In this document: positions 39,101 through 46,446 of the stretch, one piece after another
Layout of the letters: every line of letters begins with the position of its first letter
How positions within the stretch are numbered: the stretch's first letter is position 1
NCBI RefSeq assembly: GCF_025947285.1
Contig: NZ_CP110008.1
Coordinates: 1,813,001-1,877,000, forward strand
DNA from: Flavobacterium sp. N2820
Lineage (GTDB): Bacteria; Bacteroidota; Bacteroidia; Flavobacteriales; Flavobacteriaceae
DNA length: 64,000 nucleotides
Reading direction: 5' to 3'
Translations under genes and position numbers: made by a program
Notes under the pieces: model-generated
Seen by the model: the letters and a program-made list of their open reading frames with translations, nothing else
Told to the model about the DNA's origin: nothing
Database searches by the model: none

Positions 39101-39664
39101 GTCAAAATGAATTGGTCTGCAGCAGAAATTTCTAAAGAAATGGGAACAATTTCAGTTGAAAACAAAACCGAAGTTCCAGGTTATGGTAGCGTTTATTGGC
39201 AATATTTTGAGAATTTAGAAAACGTAAAATCTGATAGTACAAAAGTGTTGTCAATTACAAAAAACGCTTACAAAAAAACCAAAACTACATCAGGAAATGA
39301 ATTAGTAGAATTATCAAAAGAAAATCTAAAACCTGGCGATTTAGTAACCATTCAGTTAATCATAAAAACTGAAAACGATTTAGAATTTGTACATTTAAAA
39401 GATTTACGCGCATCGTGTTTTGAACCTGTAGATGTAATTTCAGAATATAAATGGAAAAATGGCTTGGGCTACTACCAAAGTACAAAAGACATTGCTACTC
39501 ATTTCTTTTTTGATACAATTAAAACCGGAACTTATGTATTAGAATATGATGTTCGTATTAATAATTCGGGAAGTTTTAATGATGGAATCGCAACATTACA
39601 AAGTATGTATGCACCAGAGTTTACAGGACATTCAACAAGCACAAAATTGAAAATTCAGGATTAG
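33149..39664 (+). CDS. Alpha-2-macroglobulin-like protein with an internal SusC-type plug segment
   Basis: 2171 residues, exported (signal MRKILFLLLFVSSFSSFSQ, no lipobox). The N-terminal ~480 residues are helical and unassigned. Macroglobulin domains follow: the MG2 signature DRAIYRPGQKMYYKG (~578), VEEYKRPTFEVKFD (~695), and more MG units to ~1160. Residues ~1187-1398 resemble the start of a SusC receptor: a carboxypeptidase-regulatory-like fold (GIVSDDLGPIAGANVSVHG), a TonB-box-like EVTVMGVLGIRRK, and a plug-like stretch (VVIDGV, ILKGMQGAALYGEQGRNG, VIIVTTK). The A2M domain then resumes (FFYPNLKTDNNGKVSFNF, TQWKLRLYAHN). The thioester motif is CAEQ at Cys1634, within an alpha/alpha domain to ~1980. 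The end matches the final MG domain of bacterial macroglobulins (TYVLEYDVRINNSGSF). Presumed periplasmic or surface protease trap. The frame is continuous. Confidence 0.9.
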   Translation: MRKILFLLLFVSSFSSFSQYDDKWKEVYNYELDGKIKSAEEKVQEIYKKAKRKKDEVQIVKCFFYLSKFEQIFNEKAQTTIIVNLQDEIRTVQPVSKALLNYIYATVLEKYYQRFSYQISKLTPVKNQKSKDFLIWSSSDFEKEIEKTYALCLKDEEILRNTFLNSYKDIFEISHAVDAKNFSIYDFISQKCIAYNKTKLNNKYSNKALDYPKDITPFYEETEVFLFQNFDTINEKELKNLVKILQKNEKYYSANQDKIDEKYYERLKIFNGIFIDYTLFLSKINALEKKTNNLFLKQYLRLDRVKHYQSRSFKNDDKNLNEKALKLIDTILETKVNLDALATAENIKIEIHKKSIYLQLPKITYSNQNNRAYVRFKNIDTITISYYPLPHKLNHLFEENYYRNNIFYKDSIVKDLVSKNKVIKKQIVKLPNKNDYYETSTEFLLDKLEVGNYLVYVETSNQSNLDKNAFAYQRLQVTDLFVFEDDEKNKDVFYTYNRKTGKPIENIKFKNEVESSISNSNGKASLNPTKYEKDVTYSHNVEITHQKDTILKTYNRNFIYSNDFEDDEDENFEAKAMVYFDRAIYRPGQKMYYKGIIIQNLNDEKSVVPFVSVHVTIEDENNSVLKEFDVQTNEFGSFSGEFDIPKNVLTGEFSIEIDEAENYEIDKKYYDKDEDEHKFWDNVDFNSYESFRFKVEEYKRPTFEVKFDEIKENYTIGDTLKIKGNAKALAGNNLSNAKVAYSITKHISSNKYVPYQKNYINKEITTDENGNFLIQFTATDSILSNEEINALNFSIEATVTDTNGETRTAYQEVIVGKEMLELNLKFKNYLVVEENNILKINATTLNNYPIDTKGTLKVYEIQQKKYLKNRLFYYPEIRAFTREEFERLFPHEAYDESDYETKDVLIKTISFDTKNSKEINLDFLRNYKTSKFKIITEAYDAKNNLIKIENELNVKSKKEPFLNEKLFVFKDISDEKSNFHTIEIQSIIPDLYVTSRFYIDGKSANNVQTTQLNNGKAIFKFPKTNDYKDKLTFYFTSVWENLMHQEYHTIKQETTENKLNIEIESYRNKIEPGSVENWSFKILNQKLESEVLASMYDQSLDQFVTDGWKNILFNDKNYYTITPTTENEYPYTSVQLNNFIDLKKRYFNVRTNTDLNWFGFDFTNPKNEYVINNYYNNIKTKTRIPKDAKFIIGIVSDDLGPIAGANVSVHGTDRGTVTNFDGEFEIEAAKGETLLVSYAGSSEMVLVDNRKDYTITLKAVEIHEVTVMGVLGIRRKVDAVTSSNQVVNNAELTQSGNQNVLQTLAGKVSGLQINTTNNGVNSTTRIVLRGNRSISEKNEALVVIDGVISNANILQSMQAELIQDVQILKGMQGAALYGEQGRNGVIIVTTKNALKELTQVKTRTNFNETAFFYPNLKTDNNGKVSFNFTTPESLTQWKLRLYAHNKKAETGYFESSVISQKDVMIQTNMPRFVRENDTINISAKVINMTNETKSGIAMLLLYDASTMKIIDSIALNFNNTRNFSCKPKESVPVNWKITIPEGVQGLQYKIVAKSGNFSDGEENILPVLSNKILITESIPIWVKGNSKKEYAFENLKNNNSKTLKNHLFTLEYTSNPVWFALQSLPYLMEYEHECAEQTFSRYYANFIATEIINSNPKVASLFDSWKNNPKAVSKLTQNDELKSIVLNETPWLLDAENDDLKNKRLALLMDLNTMKESQEKTLKKLEEKQKSSGGFAWFDGGNENNYITQHIVAGLGHLEKMFPQDSSKFDGIITKAIPYLDANFIKTNTSKNERLSYFYYSNLHFLYARSFHLDKMPISKKMDSIINIQKKEYKTNWLNYSLYKKGLLALTMYRFGDAAFAQKIISNLKETAARNDEYGMYWIENKNGYYWYQSPIETQALLIEAFAEIEKDKKYVDEMKVWLLKNKQVNRWSTTKATSEAIYALLLQGTDWTSIKDNTKFKIGNEKVLTKKLSEKDKEATTGYVKMNWSAAEISKEMGTISVENKTEVPGYGSVYWQYFENLENVKSDSTKVLSITKNAYKKTKTTSGNELVELSKENLKPGDLVTIQLIIKTENDLEFVHLKDLRASCFEPVDVISEYKWKNGLGYYQSTKDIATHFFFDTIKTGTYVLEYDVRINNSGSFNDGIATLQSMYAPEFTGHSTSTKLKIQD

Positions 39665-39670
39665 TAAATA

Positions 39671-39702
39671 AAAAAACGCCTTGATTACTCAAGGCGTTTT
39701 TT
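39671..39702. terminator. Bidirectional terminator between the macroglobulin and DPP7-like genes
   Basis: A 14-bp perfect stem (39671-39684 with 39689-39702) with a 4-nt loop, flanked by A and T runs on both sides, between two convergent stop codons. It should stop transcription from both strands. Confidence 0.9.
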
Positions 39703-39719
39703 TTTATTTTATTTGAAAA

Positions 39720-41867
39720 TTACTTCACAATAGTCATTTCGTCAACTATATGTTTAGCTCCTGAGAAATTCTCAATTACCCATAACACATAACGAATATC
39801 AACGTTAATTGTTCTTTGTAGTTTTTTATCAAAAATAACATCTCCTGCCATAGCCTCGATATTTCCGTCAAATGCTAAACCAATTAACTCACCTTTTCCG
39901 TTTAATACTGGCGAACCTGAATTTCCACCTGTAATATCGTTATCAGTTAAGAAATTAACATGTAAAGAACCGTCTTTATCTGCATAACGACCAAAATCTT
40001 TATTCGCATTCATTTCTAATACTCTTGTAGGTAAATCAAATTCTAAATCACCTTTTTTGTATTTTTTTACTTGTCCAGCTAACGTTGTATAGTTGTTGAT
40101 TGCTGCATCATTACGCTTATCTGCAGGTAAAGAACGAACTTTTCCATACGTTAAACGTAAAGTAGAGTTTGCATCTGGATATTTGATTTCTCCAATTTTA
40201 GATTCTCTTAAACCTTCCACTAATAAACGGAAAGAAGCACCAAAATCATTTTGAGATTTCATTAATTCTTCACTTCTAAAGCTATAATGTGTTAATAAAT
40301 CATTCGTTAAAACGAAAAGTGGATCATTTTTAAGTAAATCTTCAGATGGTAAATCTAAGAAAGCTTGTACTCTATCTACAGAAGTAAAAATACTTAAATC
40401 AAATGCTGCATTTACATATTTTGTAAAATCCCCATTGTTTTCTTTAGCCAGTTTTTCAACCATTGGAGCTAAAGTATAACCAGCTTTTTTAGCATATAAG
40501 TTCAATTGAGCTGCCATGATATCTTTTTCAGCAGGAATATGTAATTCACTATGCATTCCTTGAGCCATTTCTAAAATACCTGGAGCCATTTGTGCTCTCT
40601 TAGTAGCATCTGCTTTAGCATAGTTTTCTAATTGTTTTCCTAAACCTCTACTTACTGTTCCAAATGCAGAAGTTCTAAATAATTGCATCATATAGTTATC
40701 ATGACGCGATTTTTCATTAGTCAACGCATAAAACTTATTGATTGTTGGAACTACATTACCATATTTTGCTTTGTTAGCTGGTTGATTAGCCCATTTATGA
40801 AATTTAGCCTCTTGAGCCGCTTTTGTTTTTGCAGTACCAAATTTTGATAAGGCATCAATCATTCCTTGACGGTTTTTCCAGTAGTTAGCAACTCCTGCAA
40901 ATTTTGAAGCATAAATCAGATTTAAAGCATCAGATTGAACCATATATTTTTTCATATTGTCCATTCCTGTTTTTGATCCTTCCACCCATGCTGGGTAAGC
41001 AAATTTTACGTTTTGCTCAATTCCACCTGCTGGCATCCAACGATTTGTTCTACCTGGATAACCTAAAATCATAGCGAAGTCATTTTCTTTAACTCCACCT
41101 AAATTAACTGGCAAATGGTGTTTTGGTTTTAAAGGAACATTGCTTGTAGCATATTCTGCTGGATTTCCGTTAGCATCAGCATACACTCTAAACATAGAGA
41201 AATCTGCTGTATGACGCGGCCATTCCCAGTTATCAGTATCACCACCAAATTTCCCTAAACTTTCTGGTGGCGTTCCAACTAAACGAACGTCTTTGTAATC
41301 TTGGTAAACGAAATAGTAATATTCATTTCCTTGGAAAAATGGACGAACAGAAACCGTATATTTTCCGCCTTCATTATTTTCTTTTTCAATCTTAGCGATT
41401 TCAGCATTGATAGCTTTTTCTCTATCTGCTTCGCTCATTGTAGGATTTACAACTGATAAAATTCTTTTTGAACAATCATCCATACGAACAAAGAAACGCA
41501 CGTATAAACTTGAAGGTTTTAATTCATCAGCTTTTGTTTTTGCCCAATAACCATCTTTTAAATAGTTTTTCTCTGCTGAAGATAATTCTGCAATTGCATC
41601 ATATCCGCAGTGGTGGTTGGTTAAAACTAATCCGTCTTTTGAAATCATTTCAGCAGTACATCCTCCGTTAAATTGCACGATGGCATCTTTTAAACTGTGA
41701 TTATTGATACTGTAAATTTCTTCGGCTGTTAATTGCAAGCCCATTTTTTGCATGTCGCGGTGATTTAAACGCTCAATGAACATTAAAAACCACATTCCTT
41801 CATCTGCTTTTACCGAAGCTGGTACAAGCATTATAGCAGAAACGACAAATAATAATAATTTTTTCAT
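39720..41867 (-). CDS. S46-family dipeptidyl-peptidase, DPP7-like
   Basis: 715 residues with a signal peptide (1-21, ending VKA). S46 peptidases release dipeptides from N-termini in the periplasm and suit peptide-feeding bacteria. The catalytic His is in LVLTNHHCGYD and the Ser in GGNSGSPVLNG (near residue 650). The residue 18 after that Ser, which sets P1 specificity (Gly in DPP7, Arg in DPP11), is Gly in AFDGNIEAM, so hydrophobic P1 is expected. Single gene between two terminators. Confidence 0.92.
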   Translation of the reverse strand: MKKLLLFVVSAIMLVPASVKADEGMWFLMFIERLNHRDMQKMGLQLTAEEIYSINNHSLKDAIVQFNGGCTAEMISKDGLVLTNHHCGYDAIAELSSAEKNYLKDGYWAKTKADELKPSSLYVRFFVRMDDCSKRILSVVNPTMSEADREKAINAEIAKIEKENNEGGKYTVSVRPFFQGNEYYYFVYQDYKDVRLVGTPPESLGKFGGDTDNWEWPRHTADFSMFRVYADANGNPAEYATSNVPLKPKHHLPVNLGGVKENDFAMILGYPGRTNRWMPAGGIEQNVKFAYPAWVEGSKTGMDNMKKYMVQSDALNLIYASKFAGVANYWKNRQGMIDALSKFGTAKTKAAQEAKFHKWANQPANKAKYGNVVPTINKFYALTNEKSRHDNYMMQLFRTSAFGTVSRGLGKQLENYAKADATKRAQMAPGILEMAQGMHSELHIPAEKDIMAAQLNLYAKKAGYTLAPMVEKLAKENNGDFTKYVNAAFDLSIFTSVDRVQAFLDLPSEDLLKNDPLFVLTNDLLTHYSFRSEELMKSQNDFGASFRLLVEGLRESKIGEIKYPDANSTLRLTYGKVRSLPADKRNDAAINNYTTLAGQVKKYKKGDLEFDLPTRVLEMNANKDFGRYADKDGSLHVNFLTDNDITGGNSGSPVLNGKGELIGLAFDGNIEAMAGDVIFDKKLQRTINVDIRYVLWVIENFSGAKHIVDEMTIVK

Positions 41868-41998
41868 AATAAATCTGTGTTCTTTTGATTTGTGTTGCGA
41901 ATATACTTAAAAATACGATTTTGATAAAATTATCACTTCAAAATCAAGTTAGATTAAACCAATTTTAACTTTTTATTATATAAACTGCATTAAAAACA

Positions 41999-42029
41999 AA
42001 AAAGCATCTCCAAATTGAAGATGCTTTTT
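41999..42029 (-). terminator. Terminator after obg
   Basis: AAAAAGCATCT (41999-42009) pairs with AGATGCTTTTT (42019-42029), an 11-bp perfect stem. It lies 8 bp past the obg stop with a T-rich tail on the minus strand. Confidence 0.85.
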
Positions 42030-42037
42030 CTTACTTT

Positions 42038-43057
42038 TTATACTATTTTATTTTCTTCAACGTTTAACATTTGCCACAATTTGTCTTTCAACTCTTGTAA
42101 ACCTTGTTGTGCCACCGAAGATATAAACAAATAAGGTGTTTCTTTAAATGCTGCGTCCAGTTGTTTTTTCAATTCAGCCTTTAATTCATCGTCTAACATA
42201 TCGCATTTTGAAATCACAATCAAACGATCTTTGTCTAACATTTCTGGATTGTAACGACGTAATTCATCCAAAAGAATTTCATATTCTTTTTTAATATCAT
42301 CAGCATCAGCTGGAACTAAAAACAATAAAGTTGAATTACGCTCGATATGACGCAAAAAGTAATGCCCTAACCCTTTTCCTTCTGCTGCTCCTTCAATAAT
42401 CCCAGGAATATCAGCCATTACAAATGATTGAAAATCTCTATAAGCAACAATTCCTAAATTAGGTTTTAAAGTAGTAAATGGATAATCGGCAATTTTTGGC
42501 TTAGCCGAAGTTAACACAGAAAGTAATGTTGATTTTCCTGCATTTGGAAAACCTACTAAACCTACGTCTGCTAACACTTTCAATTCTAAGGTAACGTCTA
42601 CTTCTTTTACAGGCATTCCAGGTTGTGCGTAACGAGGTGTTTGATTGGTTGAACTTCTAAAATTCCAGTTTCCTAATCCTCCTTTTCCTCCTTCTGCTAA
42701 GATTCTTACCTCATCGTGTTCAGTAATTTCAAACAAAACATCGCCAGTTTCTTGGTCTTTTACAACCGTTCCTAATGGCACTTCAATATATTTATCTTCT
42801 CCATCATGTCCTGTACTTCTTGAACTTCCTCCATCACCTCCGTGACCAGCACGCATGTGTTTCAGAAATTTTAAATGAAATAAAGTCCAAAGATTTTTAT
42901 TTCCTTTAATATAAACATGCCCTCCTCGTCCACCATCTCCACCATCTGGACCACCTTTTTCAATAAATTTTTCTCTATGTAAATGCGATGAGCCTTTTCC
43001 TCCTTTTCCGGAAGAAACATATATTTTTACGTAGTCTACAAAATTTCCCTCTGTCAT
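42038..43057 (-). CDS. obg: GTPase Obg/CgtA
   Basis: Essential GTPase for 50S assembly and stress control. 339 residues: the glycine-rich Obg fold at 1-160 ([31 protein letters not shown]), then the G domain with [31 protein letters not shown] and SKCDML. There is no long C-terminal OCT domain. A heptamer array sits directly before the start codon (43059-43093). In related genomes it commonly follows adk; here a CorC-like gene lies between. Confidence 0.96.
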   Translation of the reverse strand: MTEGNFVDYVKIYVSSGKGGKGSSHLHREKFIEKGGPDGGDGGRGGHVYIKGNKNLWTLFHLKFLKHMRAGHGGDGGSSRSTGHDGEDKYIEVPLGTVVKDQETGDVLFEITEHDEVRILAEGGKGGLGNWNFRSSTNQTPRYAQPGMPVKEVDVTLELKVLADVGLVGFPNAGKSTLLSVLTSAKPKIADYPFTTLKPNLGIVAYRDFQSFVMADIPGIIEGAAEGKGLGHYFLRHIERNSTLLFLVPADADDIKKEYEILLDELRRYNPEMLDKDRLIVISKCDMLDDELKAELKKQLDAAFKETPYLFISSVAQQGLQELKDKLWQMLNVEENKIV

Positions 43058-43058
43058 T

Positions 43059-43093
43059 TTTTCAGTTTTCAGTTTTCAGTTTTCGGTCATCAG
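43059..43093. repeat. Heptamer tandem array (TTTTCAG)x3 plus two variant units, against the obg start codon
   Basis: TTTTCAG at 43059-43065, 43066-43072 and 43073-43079, then TTTTCGG and TCATCAG. The first unit begins one base beyond the obg ATG (43057), so the array occupies the ribosome-binding region. Confidence 0.85.
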
Positions 43094-43128
43094 TTATTTA
43101 AAACTAAAGCTTTAACTATAAACTATTT

Positions 43129-44403
43129 TTATTCTTTATATTGTTTGATAAGCACCTTATCTATTTTGGCACCGTCCATTACTAAGGCTTCTAAATCTAA
43201 TTTATTCCAAATGATCTTATCTCCTTGATTAGGAATATTGCCAAGTTCTGTAATGAAAAATCCACTTACTGTAGTTACTTCATAATCATTAATCAATTCG
43301 TCTAAATCGAAAAAAGTTAAAAAATCATGTAATGAATATTGTCCGTCAACTAACCATGTACCATCTTCATTTGCTACTAATTTGTATTCGTCTTCATCAA
43401 AATCTGAAGCATCACCAACTAAGGCTTCCAAAATGTCATTAAGTGTAATTACACCTTGAAAAATAGCGTGTTCATCAACCACAAATGCATAATGCATTTT
43501 TGATGTTTTAAAATTCTCTAATGCTTTATAAGCTGAAGTTTGTTCAATTAAATAAACGGCATCTCTTGTAATAGATTTTAAATCAAATGTCCCCGATTCA
43601 AAACTTACAAATAAATCTTTCAGCAATACTAAACCAATTACATTATCTAAATTATCTTCACATACTGGATAAACAGAGTGTAGTTCATTGATAACTTTTG
43701 CTTTGATTTCTTCTTTTGTATCTTCAAGTGATAAATAAACAATATCACTTCGGTGTGTCATTAACGAATTAACTTTTCGATCTCCAATGTGAAAAACGCG
43801 TTCTACTATATCTTGTTCAATTTCTTGAACTTCACCTACTTCTGTTCCTTCTTTGATGATTGCTTTGATTTCTTCTTCAGTTACTTTACCGTCTGCTGTT
43901 GGTTTAATTTGCAACATTTTCAATAAAAAATCTGTAGAAGTTGTTAATAACCAAATGAATGGCATAGTAACGGTAGAGACAATTTTCATAGGTAAAGCTA
44001 CCGCTTTTGCAATTGCTTCTGGATAATTTAAACCAATACGTTTTGGTAATAATTCACCTAAAACCAATGAGAAAAAAGTTAAAACAACTACAACAATTCC
44101 CACTGCAATTGAATTAGCATAAGGATTTAACGCTTCAAATGTTGCTACAAAATTTTGAACATCTGTAGTGATTTTGTCTCCAGAGTATATACCCGTAAGA
44201 ATTCCGATTAACGTAATTCCGATTTGAACTGTAGACAAGAATTCATTTGGAGAATTGGCTAAATCTAAAGCCGCTTTTGCATTCTTATTCCCTTTTTTTG
44301 CAGCGGTTTCTAAACGATTTTTTCTGGCAGAAATCAATGCAATTTCAGACATTGAGAAGATACCATTTAACAGAATTAAAAAAAGTATTATTAAAATTTC
44401 CAT
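43129..44403 (-). CDS. CNNM/CorC (HlyC) family membrane protein
   Basis: 424 residues. The N-terminal CNNM domain has about four membrane helices (MEILIILFLILLNGIFSMSE at the start, later IGITLIGILTGIYSG). Two CBS domains occupy ~205-330, and the CorC/HlyC domain is at the C-terminus (~340-420). The family is linked to magnesium/cobalt homeostasis. The start codon lies 12 bp after a terminator-like hairpin, so expression may depend on readthrough. Confidence 0.9.
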   Translation of the reverse strand: MEILIILFLILLNGIFSMSEIALISARKNRLETAAKKGNKNAKAALDLANSPNEFLSTVQIGITLIGILTGIYSGDKITTDVQNFVATFEALNPYANSIAVGIVVVVLTFFSLVLGELLPKRIGLNYPEAIAKAVALPMKIVSTVTMPFIWLLTTSTDFLLKMLQIKPTADGKVTEEEIKAIIKEGTEVGEVQEIEQDIVERVFHIGDRKVNSLMTHRSDIVYLSLEDTKEEIKAKVINELHSVYPVCEDNLDNVIGLVLLKDLFVSFESGTFDLKSITRDAVYLIEQTSAYKALENFKTSKMHYAFVVDEHAIFQGVITLNDILEALVGDASDFDEDEYKLVANEDGTWLVDGQYSLHDFLTFFDLDELINDYEVTTVSGFFITELGNIPNQGDKIIWNKLDLEALVMDGAKIDKVLIKQYKE

Positions 44404-44415
44404 AGTTAAAATTAT

Positions 44416-44458
44416 AAAAAAGGAGCTAGAATTCCAAATCTCGGAAATAGCTCCTTTT
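44416..44458 (-). terminator. Terminator hairpin between adk and the CorC-like gene
   Basis: AAAAGGAGCTA (44418-44428) pairs with TAGCTCCTTTT (44448-44458), 11-bp perfect, with a second inner pairing TTCC/GGAA in the loop. On the minus strand TTTTTT follows. It ends 12 bp before the CorC-like start codon, which makes it either the adk terminator or an attenuator in the next gene's leader. Confidence 0.8.
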
Positions 44459-44523
44459 CTGTGTGCAAATATCTAAAAAAAAATTGAATGCTCGAAATTT
44501 ATCTTAGTGTATTGATTTATAAT

Positions 44524-45096
44524 CTATAATTCATCTAAAACCACACTCAATCTTTCTGTAACTTCTTGAATAGATCCGATACCATCAACAGCATAAAACT
44601 TGTTTTGTGCTTTATAATAATCCATCAATGGTGCCGTTTTTTCGTTGTACTCTTGGTAACGATTTCTAATTTTATCTTCATCTTGATCGTCTGGTCTGCC
44701 TGATGTTTTTCCTCTTTCTAACAAACGTTGTACTAAAATTTCGTCATTAGCTTCCAAAGCAACTGTGGCCGTAATTTCTTCCTCTTTACTTGCTAAAAAA
44801 GCATCTAGAGCTTCAGCTTGGGCAATTGTTCTTGGAAAACCATCGAACAGAAAACCAGCAGCTTGCGGGTTTTTATCTACTTCGCTTTGCAACATTTTAA
44901 TGGTAACTTCATCAGGCACTAAATCGCCTTTATCCATAAACGTTTTTGCTAATCTTCCTAATTCAGTATCATTTTTGATGTTAAATCTAAAAATATCTCC
45001 TGTAGATAAGTGCACTAAATTGTATTTGTCTTTTAAAAATTCGGCTTGAGTTCCTTTTCCTGCTCCTGGCTTACCAAATAATACGATATTAATCAT
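44524..45096 (-). CDS. adk: Adenylate kinase
   Basis: Adk balances AMP, ADP and ATP. 190 residues, the short-LID type. Motifs: P loop GKPGAGKGTQAEF, DGFPRTIAQAEAL, and the LID region RGKTSGRPDDQDEDKIRNR without Cys. It follows hpt by 46 bp, so the two nucleotide genes form a unit. Confidence 0.96.
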   Translation of the reverse strand: MINIVLFGKPGAGKGTQAEFLKDKYNLVHLSTGDIFRFNIKNDTELGRLAKTFMDKGDLVPDEVTIKMLQSEVDKNPQAAGFLFDGFPRTIAQAEALDAFLASKEEEITATVALEANDEILVQRLLERGKTSGRPDDQDEDKIRNRYQEYNEKTAPLMDYYKAQNKFYAVDGIGSIQEVTERLSVVLDEL

Positions 45097-45142
45097 TTTT
45101 ATTGTTGTGTTTAAAATTGAAATCTATATTCTAATTTATTTT

Positions 45143-45673
45143 CTATTCTGATAATTGATACACATCTTTTAAATTTCTTCCCAAACCATCGTAGTCTAAT
45201 CCATAACCTACAATAAATTTATTAGGAATTCGAATGCCTACATAATCCAACTTAATGTCTTTTTTGTACGCTTCGGGTTTTAAAAAAAGTGTTGCTATTT
45301 TAAAATGTTTTACATTATGTTCCTTTAAAATAGCTTTTAATTCCTCAATAGTATTACCAGTATCTACAATATCTTCTACAATAATTACTGAACGGCCTTC
45401 CAAGTTTTGATTTAGACCTATCAATTCTTTAACTTCATTTGTAGTTTGCATTCCTTCATATGAAGCCATTTTTACGAATGAAACTTCGCAATTGTGATTG
45501 TATTTTTTCAACAAATCAGCCACAACCATAAAAGAACCATTTAAAACTCCAATAAACACTGGAACATCGTCACAAAAATCATCTTCAATTTGTTTGGCCA
45601 TGTTTTCAATAGCGAAGTTAATTTCTTCTCCCGAAATAAAAACTTCAAATTTTTTATCGTGTAGTTGTATCAC
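45143..45673 (-). CDS. hpt: Hypoxanthine phosphoribosyltransferase
   Basis: Purine salvage enzyme of 176 residues. The PRPP-binding motif is VIIVEDIVDTGNTIEEL, and the hood and C-terminal parts (DYVGIRIPNKFIVGYGLDYD) match HPRT. It has its own consensus promoter and heads the hpt-adk unit. Confidence 0.95.
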   Translation of the reverse strand: MIQLHDKKFEVFISGEEINFAIENMAKQIEDDFCDDVPVFIGVLNGSFMVVADLLKKYNHNCEVSFVKMASYEGMQTTNEVKELIGLNQNLEGRSVIIVEDIVDTGNTIEELKAILKEHNVKHFKIATLFLKPEAYKKDIKLDYVGIRIPNKFIVGYGLDYDGLGRNLKDVYQLSE

Positions 45674-45699
45674 TTTGGATTGATTTTAGAAATAAACAA

Positions 45700-45729
45700 C
45701 AAATTTACTAAACTCATAAGGATTTCAAA
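45700..45729 (-). promoter_or_regulatory. hpt promoter
   Basis: Minus strand TTTG (45729-45726), 18-bp spacer, TAAATTTG (45707-45700). Both boxes are exact; the transcript leader is about 20-27 nt. Confidence 0.72.
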
Positions 45730-45771
45730 TAAAGTATTTTAACTTTTTTGCAAATTTGGTATATTTACCAA

Positions 45772-46320
45772 ATGAAAAGCCAAATGTATCAGAAAATTGA
45801 AGAAAGTACTTGCCATGTTGCCAGCAGAAAAATGGTTAGTAATTTTGCTATGAAAGAAGAAAATCGCTTAAAAGAAATGATACAACTCGCTTTTGACACA
45901 AAACATGAATTACATGTGAAAGCGTTTTGGAGCTTGGATTTGGTTTGCGAAAAAAAATTAAAACAATTTATTCCTTTCATAGAAGATTTTTGTGAAGTTC
46001 TTCCAAAAATAAAAGAGGATTCCGTGTTAAGACCAGCGACTAAAATTGCCTTTTTTCTCAGCAAAAGCAATCATCGAAAAAACGGCATTTCACTCACAAA
46101 AGAACAAGAACACAATTTAATAGAAGCGCTAATTGACCGGTTAATTCAAGACGAAAAAGTAGCATCAAAAGTGTATGCAATGAAAGCACTTTTTGTTTTG
46201 GGAAAGAAATACGATTGGGTTCACGAAGAATTAAAAACCATCATCGAGCAAGATTATTCGAATCATTCCGCAGCTTACCAAGCAGCAACACGAAATTTAT
46301 TAAAGAAACTCAACAAGTAA
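45772..46320 (+). CDS. Helical-repeat (HEAT-like) protein, unknown function
   Basis: 182 residues from the ATG at 45772, preceded by TATATTTA at 45760 (one mismatch to the -7 consensus). The frame extends to 45748 but that includes the promoter box. The protein is all-helical and built of ~30-residue amphipathic units, e.g. ELHVKAFWSLDLVCEKKLKQ, LRPATKIAFFLSKSN, VASKVYAMKALFVLGKK, which recall HEAT/armadillo repeats. No catalytic motif is seen. It lies between hpt (divergent) and purK, and a repeat array follows its stop. Confidence 0.65.
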   Translation: MKSQMYQKIEESTCHVASRKMVSNFAMKEENRLKEMIQLAFDTKHELHVKAFWSLDLVCEKKLKQFIPFIEDFCEVLPKIKEDSVLRPATKIAFFLSKSNHRKNGISLTKEQEHNLIEALIDRLIQDEKVASKVYAMKALFVLGKKYDWVHEELKTIIEQDYSNHSAAYQAATRNLLKKLNK

Positions 46321-46326
46321 CAAAAT

Positions 46327-46356
46327 GTTAATTATCAATTGTTAATTATCAATTGT
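46327..46356. repeat. Two copies of a 14-mer made of two heptamers, before purK
   Basis: GTTAATT-ATCAATT occurs twice in tandem (46327-46340 and 46341-46354). It starts 6 bp after the stop of the HEAT-like gene. The TTG formed at its junction (46339-46341) serves as the -33 element of the purK promoter. Confidence 0.75.
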
Positions 46357-46369
46357 CTGAGTATCTTTG
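46339..46369 (+). promoter_or_regulatory. purK promoter
   Basis: TTG (46339-46341), 20 bp, TATCTTTG (46362-46369). The -7 box is perfect and the -33 TTG is part of the tandem repeat. Expected leader of about 70 nt to the purK ATG at 46447. Confidence 0.65.
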
Positions 46370-46391
46370 CGCAAACAACAACTACAACGAA

Positions 46392-46436
46392 ATGACTCGA
46401 GCGAAGCGACTGCATGAGACAAATAAAAACAAATAA
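46392..46436 (+). CDS. Short upstream ORF (14 codons) in the purK leader
   Basis: ATG at 46392 opens a 14-codon frame (MTRAKRLHETNKNK) that stops at 46434-46436, 10 nt before the purK ATG. The 16 bases around its ATG (46380-46395) repeat those around the purK ATG (46435-46450) with one mismatch. A leader peptide or a duplication scar are both possible. Confidence 0.45.
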   Translation: MTRAKRLHETNKNK

Positions 46437-46446
46437 CTACGACGAA

